Assembly: GCA_032173965.1 (NCBI GenBank)
Contig: CM063283.1
Location: 82,214,743 to 82,278,742, forward strand
Direction: 5' to 3'
From: Sitta carolinensis
Lineage: Eukaryota > Chordata > Aves > Passeriformes > Sittidae
DNA: 64,000 nt
Below are positions 46,741-60,024 of the stretch, one piece after another. The position numbers were made by a program, and so were the translations under genes. Position 1 is the stretch's first letter. Each line of letters opens with the position of its first letter. The notes beneath the pieces are model-generated. The model worked only from the letters and a program-made list of their open reading frames with translations, was not told the origin of the DNA and did not search any database.

Positions 46741-49700
46741 AAAAAATGAGCATTTTCAAATAAAAAGTAAATATTTTTCCTGAAAGAGTTTTTAAAAAAA
46801 ACCCAATGTTGTGCAATTTTGCAATTGAAAAAAAAAATCCTTTTTTTTGGAAGTTTCTTTAAGGAATTCTTTAACATTGTTGCGGTTGATTCACTGCAGT
46901 ATGTAAGCATGCATTAAATGTGTAAGCACATGAGTTGTCTCACTGACTCCAACGTGCCTGTTTTCATTCTGAAAGCAGAGTGAGAGGCTAAGTTAGGAAT
47001 CCTCCTGCTAGGCATGTTGCTGGGGATTGTATGTTTTGCAGAGGTCATTACACAGGATACTGTCCTTACAAATAAACCATGATTTTTATGAGAGCTGTTC
47101 TGTGGAAATCCTGTGACTGTACAAGTGCTTGGTGAAATGGGAGGAACAATATGCAACTGATCTGCTTGACAGCATATTGCCAGCACATTTTTAAGTGAAA
47201 TGCATTGAGCCCTGAAAAGAGATAGGTGCTCTTTCTCTGAAATATCCAGAGCACCTCTTGGAGCATGGCTTGAGCTATGCTGTGGAAACAAATTCCAAGG
47301 ATCTTTTCTATTCATGTCTCATTTCGCTACTCTGCAAAATCCTGTATAATATACAGACTGAACCAGGCAAAAAAAAAATCTCCAATTTTGTTATTTTTTG
47401 GGGGGGGGTTTGTGGTGGGTTTTTTTTTTGTTTGTTTTTGGTTTGTTTGTTTGTTTTTTAATAAAGGGGTGAAAATCTCTTAAATATAGAGGTAAACCTC
47501 AGTTTTGGGATCATTTTTAAACAATTTTGTGCTGGGTGTTCCAAGCTTCTATGTAGATTTGATTTTTTAAAAAATAGAAGTCTTCATATATTAGTTTCTA
47601 TTAAACCTCCATTTGGAATGCATATTATCTTTTCTCTGGTTTAAGCAAAATGAACACTGGATCCTACAAGAAAATTTCGTAAAATCAGGTCTAATTTGTG
47701 TCTTTATCATGAGCTGTTATTTCATTGTGATTAAGTATGCAACCTACAGAAAGATGGGTTATCAATTTGAATGATCCTGTCAGAAAGCACTTAAAGAGGA
47801 AAATACCAGAATTGATATCTAAGATGTGTCAAGGGAGGCATTTTTAAAAATTATTTAAAGCTATATTATTCCACTGAGAGCTGTAGAGAACCTTTGTAAA
47901 ATTTCGGATAAACGCCTCTGAGCCCACTATGTGTTGCAAAAATTATTTCTATAACACAGTGAGCAAAATAACTACATTTTGTGCTTATCTCATTAATCAA
48001 ATAAGTTATAAGCAAAATTCTTGTAATTATCTTTATTGAAGCACCATGTACACCTATGTCAGTTTGTATATTATAAATAATAAATTATTATTATTATTAG
48101 AAGTGGTTGAATTATTCATTGAGGATAAATTATCTGACAAATACAGACACTTTTTTCCTGCTTGTGACTTCTTTATTCTCTGAAAACATTCCTTTTTGCA
48201 TGTTCTTTTGAATAATGAAGTTTATTCAGACTAGGACTGCAAGCTGCTCGCTTAGATTGCTCACAATTTGATTACATGTGAATTATATGAGAGACATGAG
48301 CATGTTGGTCACATGAGTGTGGATTGGGTTGAGTTGCTGGTGGGCTGGAAGAATATGCCAAGGATCTGTGGGTGGGGGTGGTCATTGCAAAAGCAAAAAG
48401 ACCCCTCTTGGAGCTACACCTCTATGTCTTCTCACCCAGCTTGTCATTGGCGTTCACAGCATGTCAGGTACTGTCTCCCTTGAAAGCTGATAATGTGACA
48501 GGGATCATGAGCTTAATGGAATCAATGTAAAATTAACAGCTTATAAAATCTTCAATGAGTGAATGAGGAGCCCCACCTGGGGATGAGAGGGATGAAATGA
48601 ACAATTAAGATGGGACGAGTATGCTTCACAGCAAGAGGATTTGGAGGGATTGGAAAACAGCCTGGCAGTAGAATGTGTGCTGAGTGCCTCTTAGAGTTGA
48701 AACAGGTGTTTACACAGGTCACAAGATTTCTGGGTATTTAGTCAGAGACCATAAACACCAGAGGCTCCCGATTAAGTGATCCCCTAAAGTCCTAATAAAT
48801 AGGCATACAAGGATGGGGAGGAGTAGGACAAAAAGGTCCAAACATGAGAGGTGCGGGGCTTTTGGGGACTCAGCATGACTCCAGCCAACCCTGCTAGGAT
48901 GCAATAACCACTAGTCCTGGTAGACCTTAGAAGACCCCCTCTGCTGGGGCCCAGTGTGGGTGCAATCCCTGGGCAGTCCCTGCAAGCTGCAGGGCAATCT
49001 TTTTCAAGGTCCTGTTTGCCCAGCTCTCAGGTGGTCTGGCTGTGGTGGTTGAAGAGAGCGAAGACACAGCTACCAAGCACAGCAGCCAGCCTAAATCCAT
49101 GCGTGTGGGCTTGCCAAGGGACCCCAAAATTCATCAGCTTGGGGGCTGCTGCCAAGGCGTTGGCCAAGTGGCTGGGAAGGAGGTCCCACTGGTGGGCATT
49201 GCCCAGCCTGGGGCAGGCTGCAAAAGGACATCCCACAGCTCTGGGCAGTCCCTGAGTGTCACAAAGACAAATGTTGGAAGGCGAACACTCAGCCAAGCAA
49301 AAGGCAACAATTAATATTTCAGTTTGCTCGCAGATGCCTTTGTCTCGGCTGGTCATGCGGAAGTTCGCTGTAAGAAAGGCTATTGTGCTGACAAAAATGT
49401 GTGCGAGCAAATGTTTACAGAAAGCAACTAGAGGAGGGCAGGCAAACAGCAAGGGCAGGGTCCCCTGGAACCGGGTGGGTTTTGGGGAACACCACCATTT
49501 CCTCTGAATTTGTTTGTTTCTGATCTGACTGCACTGAACCGGTTCTCATTGTGGGGGTGTGGCTCCAGGCTGCCCAGCTCCAAACTCCCTCTCTCCAAAG
49601 ACGTGGAGTGCAGGTGACAAGAGGACAGCCCTGGGCCCCTGTAGCCCCAGGATGTGGTGTCATATGTGCAGTCCATGGGATGGAGGGGATTTGTTCCCAT

Positions 49701-50560
49701 CCTGCGTCCTACTGCCAAGACGCCTTAAATTAAAAGTGGTGGGACAAATCCAATGTGTGCCTAGGTCTGCCTCTGATTTCAAGAAAAGCTGGATGCACAT
49801 GGAATTGTGACAAATTCAGCCCTGCTGCCTGCTTGCTCCTTACACAGCAGGAGAACAGCACAGCAAAGCACCATGGGTTGAGGGACAGGGAGTGCAGCTC
49901 AGGTAAAATTCTGCCAGTTCCAAGCACATCAGGTACCAAACACCATGAAAGCCATGTTTTCCTGATGTTCTCTTTCACTGGAGATTAAGCATCCATTTGT
50001 TTTCCAGCATTTGATGTTTCATTCCTAATGATCTCTAGTCTCGGTACCAAAGCTGTCTTCCTGACAGCAAATACCCAGTGTGATTACTCACCCTACTGGA
50101 TGGAGATCCTCACCTCCACCTGATGGCCGTGATCAGGGAATGCCTTCACTGTGGGGATGGCCTGGCTAGTTGCTGGCAGCTGGAGCATCCTGCCAGTGTC
50201 CGTGATCTCCTTGTTCCCTCCCTCCCTCCCTGCCTCTCCTTCATTTATTTTTTTTCTTTTGGCTTATTATAACTGCACAAAGGCAATGCTAAATAAGGAA
50301 AATATGCTTCCCAGTAACCAAAACTGACAAAAACAAAGATGACATATTTATATAATTAGTTACACATCTAAATTTTTAAAGCTTTTTTTCTTTTTAAATA
50401 TCCAATGACAACTCCATTGCCCAAGCTATGAGTGAAGCTGAAATAGATGTGTAGCAAAGAAACTGGTGGGTTGGGCCTTTTTCCCCAAATCTGTTATAGA
50501 CCTTAAGTAAATCCTGAATCTTGGAGTCCCTCTGTGACTGCTTTCTGTTGTGAGAGCAAT
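46741..50560. other. non-coding sequence
   Basis: No coding exon is recognised. GC content rises at about 48,900-49,960, where frames on both strands of 80-141 codons are open but unrecognised and mutually overlapping. A 10-bp inverted repeat (TTTGCTCGCA / TGCGAGCAAA) lies at 49,323 and 49,402. Confidence 0.45.
47397..47460. repeat. G run and T/G low-complexity tract
   Basis: A run of about 10 G is followed by GTTT/GGTT sequence and four TTTG tetramers. Confidence 0.85.
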
Positions 50561-50800
50561 TCATTAAAAGTTAATTAAAAGGTGAAGTTTAATATGTAGT
50601 TTCCTTCAGCTAATCCTCCTAAGGCAGCTTGATATGGCACTAATGTATCCATTTGTTGATGCTGGAAAACAAAAAGGCAAGGTTGTCTAATTAAGAGGTT
50701 GGTGTTTAACAAGAGAGAGGTTTTCTAATTGGTGACTCTGAGTCCAAATTAATCTTACCACTGCTCATTTAAGCGTTTTCAATCTAACTTGGACTTTTCC
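50561..50800. promoter_or_regulatory. candidate regulatory element with TTAATTAA-type sites
   Basis: Contains TTCATTAAAAGTTAATTAAA, TCTAATTAAGAGG, TTCTAATTGG and AAATTAATC within about 200 bases, plus a CTCATTTAAGCG segment just beyond. The density of homeodomain-type cores in non-repetitive sequence is the only evidence. Confidence 0.3.
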
Positions 50801-53800
50801 CCATGAGTTTGCAAAATGTGAATAATTTTCAGGGTCTTTGACGCAGCAGTATTCAGCCTACTTACTCCTTCTGTTCTCATACCCCTTTGGGACTCAATTT
50901 GGATCCTCCTCACCACTTGAGCCACTTTTCTGTGGCTCCAGTTTAGGAACCCTCTGAAATAGGCTTGCTGAGTAGGCTTGCTTTAAAGGTGGACTTTCTT
51001 CTTTGTGTTTCGGTATGTTTTCACTCAAATATCTAAACGTGTGTTGCATTTCCACAGACATCAGTCATTTTTCTGGTAATACATTTTAAATGCTTTACAG
51101 AAATGAACACGCTCCATTTGGTTATGCTGGTGCCAAACATATTTTTTGTCTAATAAAAGACAAAAGCATTACTGTATTCCTACTAATTCTGGTTTCTTTT
51201 GACAGTAGCTGCTGACTTCCTGTACTTGCAGTGGGAATAGAGAAAAAGTGAAGAACACTGTTCTCCCCTTAAAAAATATGAATTCACGCTGCCCAGACAC
51301 ACTAATGAGAAAGGGAAAAAATATCCTAAGCTGCTATCACTCAGCTAGTTTTGGCCACCTAGACTTTAATTTTGGAGACCATGCCAGTAACAGTACATGG
51401 AAGAAATTTACAAACTATCACAAAAATTAAACAACTACCTCAAGAGAAAAACAATTCTAAAATACAGGCTATCCAGAACAAATTTTATTTTCAAAGAAAT
51501 GGGAAATACTAACAATGACAAAACTTGGTATGTTCATCAAAGACTGTCATAAAACCAAACTAAAATTCTACCCTGCCCAGAAAATGAAAGTGTTACCTCA
51601 GGGTTAAACAAGGTGACATTTTATTTATGATGTTTTACTTTAATTTTTGTTTCTATGGTCATCTCCAGTGACTCTGTCCACCTGTGTGTCTGTGTATATG
51701 AAAATCTGCTTCTCCTTTAAGAGAGGTCACATAGGCACTAAGTTTTCCACTTTTATATCAATGAACCTCACGCAGTAATCTCACACTCTCCGGTAACTTC
51801 TGAAAGTGAAAAAAACATCTTCTCACCAATAGGACACTTTTCCACAACATCAATATCTCCTGTAGTTTCCTCCTTCTCCTTTGCTCATGTAAGTGCTGCC
51901 TAAGAAGAGCCAAAAAGAAAAAGGGCAGGGGAAAAGCAAGAGAAAGGCCTAATTTCTTTGCAAAACCCCTGCATGTCCATTTGCGCTTCTTGGGCACCGC
52001 AAACAAACCATGCCGGGCTCAGAGCTGTGCGGCTGGAAACTATTTGCTGCCCGCTAAAAAAACTCCTCTGGGTACATCTATGAATTCATGGTATGGAAGC
52101 TAAAAGTGGGATTAGCCTTACACAGTTTTGGTTTGCAAAGTAAAAAAAAAAAAAAAAAAATACCCTTGGTTCCCAATCAGGAATGCCCAAGCCTTCCGGT
52201 TTGTCCTCAGTGCACAAACATCGGAAGTACTAGAGTATTTTTGGGAGCTGGAATAGTGTTTTGGGTATACTGAAATTAAGAGGGTTGGGCCTGTTTGTGA
52301 GCCCGCTAAGTTCCTCACTACGTGTTTTCCAAGAGAGAAATGTGAAAGATTTTCCCAGTTACAGCCCCCATACCTTTGTTAAGAAGGGATGCCACAAATC
52401 ACGTGAATAATTAGTGACACTCTTAAGCGTCTAGCACTGTGCCCATTTATTTTCTTGGCACAAAATGTATTAGTTCTACACTATTCATTTAGTCTGCATT
52501 TAGCAAGAGATAAATTTTAGTCGGAAGCTGTACTGAAAGACAATATATACTGTACGTTGTAGAAAAATTTATTTCCTCTGAGACCATATCTTTCTTTTAA
52601 AAAAGAACTGGGAGAAATAGCATGGAGATAATGTATGTGGAAACCTAATTTTTGCACAGCTTTTGATTGTTCAAATTTCCTAACTAAATGGCCAGCAGTG
52701 ACCTTTTCAGGAATGTCACACTCAGCATTAAATTCTCACCAAAAATGCCCATTTCTCTGATCCCCTCATTTAGATAATAGCTCTGTGATTCTTGCTATAA
52801 GTGAAGGGAGGGAAGAAAAGAGAAAGGTTTTCTTTCTCCACAAACGATAATGAGACTTTTCAGCTATGCGGTAGAGTGGAGGGACTTAAGCCTCTCTAGG
52901 TGTTTCTGTTTTTCAGGCTTTGAGCTCTTGCTGTGCCATTGCTCTCTCCATCCTGCCTCTGGAAGGCCTTCAACAACTCATGGCTTTGTCTCCCTGTATT
53001 TTTCAGTTTAAGCTACACTCTACCAGGACCACTTTTAGCTTCCATATTGGAACAGAAAACCAAACAGAAATGGAAATTGTTTGATGTATTTTAAGTAGAG
53101 AAGGCCAGTAAAATATTTTTAATGGGGATTAAAAATATTTCAGCCTACAGGATGCTGGTTCAGTTCCAGCACAGTTGAGGAACAACTAAAAAGTTGATAC
53201 CATCTAAAGGCTATAAAAGCCTTTGTAAAGTGAGTAGCTGCCTAAGTGCCATTCCCAGCGGCCACATCACAAATGCACACTAACAAGTAAGCCTGACTTC
53301 AGCTCCATTCTGGTTGGTTTCTCAGCAAGAAGACAAGGTGTGAATGGTTGCAGGGACAAGTCATCCTTTCAAGCAGTTTATCAACGTTCCTGGAACTTTG
53401 TGCACCAAGTTGAAATCTACCCAGAAATTCTATCATGGTCTGGTGTGATATGATGATATATTCAATTACATTATATATTGATATAAATAGTTTCTCCCTC
53501 TCATGAGCCCTCTCTAATGGGCTAATAAGTGTAAATCCACTAAAATACAGCTTTATAAAGCCAGTCTGAACTCATTCCCAACCCCATAAGAGAATGATGT
53601 CTAGATTTGCAGCAGGCATGTAGCCCAGTCTATCCATAGAGATACCACCCATATACTGTGAGCAGTACCACATCCTGGCAGACCTGCTCTGCAGAAACCT
53701 GTGTTGGCTCCAGGAAGAATTGTGCCCAGGGTAGGTACATGACATAGGCCAGTTGTTTCTCCCACTTCACATCCACCCTCCTGCACTAAAGATACTCTGC

Positions 53801-56800
53801 TTCTGTACAGGAACTCTCCTCCCTGACATCAGCATGCTTCCCTCCTGCAGCTAAGGATATAAGGGCTGACAGAAAAATAGGCAGGATTTTTCCTTAAAGG
53901 AGTACATGTTCAGCAGAGTAAATTCTGTTTTACCTCCGCATTTCTCTGTAGTGCAAAACATGTGAGAAAGGAGAAGAAGTCTGATTCAGGAATATACAAA
54001 TACAAACTACATTTTCATGCATACACACAGACTTGTTTGCTGAAAGTTTCACATATATCAAATTAAAACAGATAAAGCAACAAACTCAGACATCATTTAC
54101 CCATAGGGAATACACTCAGCCTTTATTTAGCCACTGAAAATTTACTCCTGCTTGTCTGTATCACTAACCTGCTTGAGAGACTGATGTTTTGATGCCAGAA
54201 TACCCGTAGGGTTTCCACAGAACATAAGATTCACAGCTACAGACATATCCTTGTAACAAAGCAAATTGGACCTAGATGGGAGCCTTGTGCAGAGGATTGA
54301 GGGCATTGGCAGAAGAAAGCTTTAGCACCTCAAGAAGTTTGTTGTAAAAACATGTATACCTGAGGTCATGGGGCACTTGTAGAGATTGGAAGAAAAAAGA
54401 GAGTTCAGAATTGCATTCTGTGACTTTAGAGCAGAATTCAGACACTACAAGTCGTACCTGAATCTTTTTATCCTTTTATGAATACGGCCCTATCTATTTC
54501 TATGCTTTTAACATGACACTGAAGGTATTTTCCTGCCTCCCAGTGGTGTTTAAAGAAAAACCAAAAAAATCCCCTGCAAGATGTGAACCACACCCTAGTC
54601 ATAGGGCCGAACTTCAGACTCCATTTCTTCATCACTTGCTTTGTACAGAGTAGTGGCTGTAAGATCCAAGCTTCAGAGATCCCATGTCATCTCTGTTCTT
54701 ATATGAAAACATGAAAGTAAATAACCCCCGGCCCCATAAGTGGTCCTGGAGATCTCAGAGGGTAACATTCCTCCTCCTGTATGCTCAAAAAGATACTCAG
54801 TTTCCTCAGCGCTGAGTGAACCAAGCAAGCACAGCCTATAGAGGGACACACGTCAAAGATATTTTTAAGTTCTACTTTTATTTGAAACTTAGGATTGCTT
54901 TAAATGTCTCCATTTTCTTTTTCATAGTGTAGAGTGAAGCTTAAAAGTGGCCCCAACTTGCAAGGAAAGCTGCAACGAATTTTAGCAAATAAAAAGCCAC
55001 TTAAAGAAAAAAACACTACTGTCCTGGCTGGGAATTTTAATAGTGCTGCACTCACAGCCAGACTGCTTGTAACTTTTCTATTAAAATGTTAAATCGAGAG
55101 CATTAAACAGCTTCCAATTACGGGGTATATTATCACCTCGATGCACAGGGAGTTTCACACGTAAATCCCTATGTATTAAGAAGAGAATATACCCTGTGGC
55201 TTTTTATATAACAAATAAAAGTTAAAAGAGATGTTGCAGGAGGTAGAAGACCCATGGAAAGGCTTATATTTTAACACACTCTGAGCACAAGAAAAGTAAT
55301 GTTTGAAACTCTGTAGAAAGAGTATTTATCTTCTTTTTTCTCCACTATTCCCAAATATTTCCACTGGGACCTACTTACTAAGATGAAAGTCTAAGTATTC
55401 CATAGGATTGGAAATATTGATTTTTGAAGGACTTTCATATGAACAAGCTAGAGGTGCTATTGGTCATGTCTTGTTAACACTGAGGGCATCCTTCCCATGG
55501 CCACAGTGCCTACTCTATGAGTTTAAACTCATTTTTGTAAGGCAAAGGCAGATCTGTTAATTAACTTGGGTTAATATTAATTAAGAGTTAAGAAACCGCC
55601 CCTTAGCATTTCTCATGTTCCTGAGGGCCTTTTGAAGTAAGATGTGAAGAGCTGCCAGTTTCTCAGCCTACACACAGGCTTAAAATTTTTCAGTGTAAAC
55701 TCAGGGAATGATGAACTTTTGGAAAAAATCAGTCAGTATTGACAAAGTCCATTAGCAATTGTTGCTTATGATTAAAGCCACAGTTCAACCATGACTGTTC
55801 CCTATGGCCAACAAAAGCAACAAAAGCAAGTCCACCTTACTCCTTGGTTTTGTGGGTGAATATTGACTGGCTTGATTGGGTTGAGACAGGGAGGTACAAC
55901 AAAGCAGTGACAAAGAGTTTTCAGACAGTTTGCTCATGGTCATTGAAGCAGGAGAGACACTGGGGGCTGATGCTTGATCCAGTGGATCCAAGTGGCCACT
56001 TGTAGCTGCTGGCCTCATCATCTCGGTTAAGTCACCTCAAATGATTGCAGCCCAATAGCGACTGTAGTGAAAAGCTCTCACAGGACATGTCTGTGCTCTT
56101 CCACTATGGAGCTGTGGCAGTAGCTGTAATGTCCTCAGCTGTTTGAGGTAGACCTTTAATTCATGTAGAGTAATTTAAAATGAAGATGTCAGATTAGGTG
56201 AAGCTCTGATGGACAAGCAGGAGAAATTTTAGCCAATGTTTTGATCTTCTTGCTGTTCAATTAGGCAGAGAGGTTCTATGCTACCTGGTCAGGGACCACC
56301 TCGGAAGTTCCTGGTGCCATCCAAGGTCTGTCCTGCACTGCTTCCCTTGTGCCACAGGACAGCACCAGGAGGACTCAGGCACCAACACAACGCTCGTTTA
56401 AATGAATGGTCTCTCCTATCTGAGGTCTAAGTGTAGGCACTTTACACAGAAAAGCTGCCAGATGCCCTTTGTGCACAGGGTTTCTGGGACTGATCATGAG
56501 TGAAGTCTTGTTGGCCTCTAACCACCAATGGAAACTGCTGCTCCAATACCAGACAAATATGTGGAAATGTAGGAGCCCTGAGGACATTTTGTTCAATGCA
56601 TAGACTCATTATATTCCAGAGAAGTGAGCAACCTCCTGTTCTTCTTTGAAAGAGTCTTGCATACTTTTTCAGAGTTTGAATTCTAGAATTGTTAAAACAA
56701 TTTTAGAAAGGTGCAGATGACAGGAAAACAGACTGACAAAAGGTCAGTCCTCCTTGGTGAAACCATATGGCAATACTTGTTTCAGTAAGGCCAGGTGGCG

Positions 56801-56940
56801 ACCCCAAGTTTTCTTTCAGGTCTTGCCAGAAGGAAGGGCTTGAGTGCACAAGGGACACCGCACTGAGACATTTGATAGAGCTTGCTGGGCTGCACTGAGA
56901 CACACTGAGATGGTGCAGCTTGCTGGGAGGAGAGAGTGCT
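50801..56940. other. AT-rich non-coding sequence
   Basis: No gene or mobile element is recognised. A 19-base A run lies at 52,142-52,160. Complex stretches at about 52,390-52,560 and 55,010-55,190 have the look of conserved non-coding DNA but carry no specific signal. Confidence 0.45.
52142..52160. repeat. poly-A run of 19 bases
   Basis: Uninterrupted A run with no element body recognised. Confidence 0.95.
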
Positions 56941-56946
56941 GGCTGA

Positions 56947-57000
56947 TCATATGATCATAGAATATTCTGAGCAGGAAGGGACCCAGAAGATTGCTCTGCC
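56947..57000 (-). mobile_element. CR1 LINE 3'-end fragment, antisense
   Basis: ATCATATGATCATAGAATATTCTGAG followed by CAGGAAGGGACCCAGAAGAT matches, in reverse orientation, the 3' end of avian CR1 (consensus-like AGAATATTCTGAGTTGGAAGGGACCCAC). Only about 55 bases are convincing. The element is truncated and cannot encode protein. Confidence 0.75.
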
Positions 57001-57858
57001 TTTGTATCCAGCTATGCTGCTGCACTGTGGGAAAGAAGGAAGCAAGGTTCCCTAGTGCTGTAGTTGTTCTCCTCTCTTCCCCCATGCCTGCTCTATTCTG
57101 GCTACATGGCTGTTGCAGAAGTCAGAGGAAGGAGCTCCCACAAGCACTTTCCTTGAACCTCTGCAGCACCTCCTGCACACAGATGACATGGAGAAGCAGA
57201 GGCAGGAGGATGGCACCTTCTGAGGCAGCATGAACACCCCCCCTGAAAGTTATTATATTCAAAGGGGAAAGGGGAAAGAAGCATCAGGAACAGCATTCCC
57301 CCTGTTCCTCCCGAAAAAGCACTCTCATAGCAGCTTCTGCACAGTATCTTGTATTACAAACCTGGTATGTGTTTCTATGTTGTACCAAAGGCAGCATCTG
57401 CTTGGTCTTGCTTCTCCCCTTCATGGCACCATTGTGCTTGGAGATTGTGTCCATGTTCCATGAAAAAAATACAGTCCACAATTTCCTTGTTAATGTGGCT
57501 TTCAGAAAATGGTACAGTAAAAGAAAGAAAGAGCATTCAGGTTGAGTTGTCGGATGGAAAAAAAGAAGACTACCTAATTTCTAATTTATGCATCACATAC
57601 TTTTGACTAAAAAGACCAGAAAATCGATCCACTCTTTTCCACCACAGACTCCCAAGTATTATAGCATCTCTAGAAACTTTGGTATAAATCCTTGGTTTTG
57701 CCTACATTATTCATAAAGTGTTACTATTTATCAGCAGTTTTGAAAAGCAAGATACACCAACAAAGACCAAATGACATAAATTTAGACACTCTTTTTTCTC
57801 AAATCACAGTTTTGTTCATTCCCTTGAGATTTTTACAAGGCAGGCTTTGTTTTTATAC
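57001..57858. other. non-coding sequence between CR1 stub and pentanucleotide array
   Basis: No exon or RNA gene is recognised. Short frames at 57,052-57,296 and 57,230-57,606 have no family resemblance. Confidence 0.45.
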
Positions 57859-58190
57859 CTCTCTCCTCTCCTCTCCTCTCTCTCCTCTCCCCTCTCCTCT
57901 CCTCTCCTCTCCTCTCCTCTCCTCTCCTCTCCTCTCCTCTCCTCTCCTCTCCTCTCCTCTCCTCTCCTCTCCTCTCCTCTCCTCTCCTCTCCTCTCCTCT
58001 CCTCTCCTCTCCTCTCCTCTCCTCTCCTCTCCTCTCCTCTCCTCTCCTCTCCTCTCCTCTCCTCTCCTCTCCTCTCCTCTCCTCTCCTCTCCTCTCCTCT
58101 CCTCTCCTCTCCTCTCCTCTCCTCTCCTCTCCTCTCCTCTCCTCTCCTCTCCTCTCCTCTCCTCTCCTCTCCTCTCCTCTCCTCTCCCCT
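57859..58190. repeat. (CCTCT)n pentanucleotide array, about 330 bp
   Basis: After a slightly irregular start, perfect CCTCT units run without interruption from about 57,897 to 58,185, close to 58 copies. Both strands remain open in all frames because neither the unit nor its complement contains a stop codon, which explains frames of 115-187 codons encoding only repeated LSSP or EERRG peptides. The homogeneity suggests recent expansion and high length variability. The strand asymmetry could form triplex DNA. Confidence 0.97.
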
Positions 58191-59072
58191 TTAGTTGTTT
58201 ATTTAATAAGCAAATGCTTGTTATATCCTGGGAGATTAGGATGGACACTTGGTGAACCTGTTATCCATCACAGTAACTCACAGAATCTGGCATGAACTAG
58301 ATGAACAATATTCCATTGTTTAAAGTGAGCTCTGTCAATCTTTGCCATTGATATTAAACAAAAGTCAGGATTATTACAGCATATGGGTACATGGCCTCAT
58401 ACACTGGTTAAGCCTTTGCTTTGAGAATGTGACTGCTGTTGTTGAGCATTCTGAAAAATATATGTAGTATGCTACAGTACACAGGCAATCACAGATGTCA
58501 AGGGGAAATGATATGTGAAAGCTGTGTACGTTTAAAAATGCAGCACTACTGTACCATCTTAAAAGAAAAAGAAACTTTCCTCCTTCTCCCTCCTTCCCCC
58601 TGTTGCCAGTTAAAATGAACTGTCAGAGCCTGGATAAAGATACAAACAGGATTGCATACCTTATGAAGCCTACAGTGACTCTTAGACTTTGATCTAATTC
58701 TATTTGCTGCTTTATGATGCATGAAGCTGTCAGATAAAGAGGTGTTCAAAAAAATCCACTCGAGCTGTCAGGGCTGACAAGCCCTGTGATGGATTACAGA
58801 GAAAACAAAAGGGTTATCACCTTAACCACAAACATTTATATCTTTTTTTCATAAGGGTGCTTCAATCAACATGTAGTTACCAGGGTGCAGGTTGTTGTGA
58901 GCCTGTAGGAACATAGATCCAATGACACATGTTGAAACAGCATTTAAAAAGTACAACACACATGCGTTGGCACTAATATGCTGCTGACATGGTACAGTTG
59001 TGCTTACTTAGATCAAAGATAAGAATCCTATAGTTTTCAAATAAAAAGGACTCTTTTTTGAAGAACAGATTT
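58191..59072. other. non-coding sequence
   Basis: Ordinary AT-rich sequence. GCTGTCAGGGCTGACAAG near 58,765 is a short imperfect palindrome. Nothing else is seen. Confidence 0.5.
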
Positions 59073-59083
59073 CCCCCCCCCCC
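59073..59083. repeat. C homopolymer, 11 bases
   Basis: Uninterrupted C run. Confidence 0.95.
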
Positions 59084-59113
59084 ATCTTTCAAAGATTAAA
59101 CACAGTCATAACA

Positions 59114-59147
59114 GGGATTTAACTCAAAATGGGATTTAACTCAAAAA
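59114..59147. repeat. 17-bp tandem duplication
   Basis: GGGATTTAACTCAAAAT is followed directly by GGGATTTAACTCAAAAA. Confidence 0.9.
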
Positions 59148-59956
59148 AGCCCAGTACTTAAATATGCCCATATGATTACTTACACAATAGAAACTTCAGC
59201 ACAGAATGAAGAGCAGCTAGGATTTGACTCATGTAAAGGAAACAAAAAAAATTTGCACTTGCTTCTCTTCCAACATCAGAAAGCACTCTCATGGCCCATT
59301 CATCTCTTCCCCCTCCCTCTCAAATGTCTATCATTTCTTAAAAGGCCACTGCAACAAACAATATTGGACTTGAAATTTATCAAATAAAGCTAATATTCTA
59401 CCTCTAGTACTGCATCTGTGACACTATAGTGAAAAGAACACAAGGAAATGCTTAAGACACATACTTGAGCTGATAATACATGCCTTTTGCCTGTGGTTTA
59501 CACTCAGAACCAGGAGTTGGATGCATTCTCTTGTGGTCAGTACATCCATATGCTGAGTGACCCAAGGCTAGACTCTGGGATACTGCAGTAATGTTTGATT
59601 CTTCAATGGATGTTTTTTCCCCTACTTAGTGACTGTGATAACAAAGTAGGCTCAAGACCCTTTCATAAAAGGGTTAAAAAAATTGATAATTTATGGATGA
59701 TAAATCTGCTGGTAGCTACAGGCTGAGATGACCCTTGTCAAAGCCCAAGAGCCACATATTGCTGCAACCTCAGAAAAACATGATGAAAATTATTGTTCGG
59801 TCATTGCCCTACTTCATCTTTTCCAAAAAATCTGTTACTCTCTACTGCCCAAGAGAGGACCTAGGTGAATGCTTGATCCAACCTTTCACCTCCCTTGTTC
59901 TTACAAGGGAACTTGTACCTGTAGCAGCAAATATTTTCACCAAGATTTATGTATAT

Positions 59957-59960
<4 letters not shown>
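59148..59960. other. non-coding sequence
   Basis: No gene or element is recognised. A 110-codon frame ending in the CA repeat is accounted for partly by the repeat itself. Confidence 0.5.
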
Positions 59961-60011
<51 letters not shown>

Positions 60012-60024
60012 ACACACACACACA
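59961..60024. repeat. (CA)n microsatellite
   Basis: About 32 CA units with a single T interruption near 60,007. The minus-strand frame through it encodes only alternating cysteine-valine. Confidence 0.97.

Noticed and set aside
57692..58255. Frames encoding repeated LSSP or EERRG peptides
   Set aside because: The CCTCT unit has no stop codon in any frame, so these are pure repeat read-through.
59961..60024. Cysteine-valine peptide on the minus strand
   Set aside because: Translation of the CA dinucleotide repeat.
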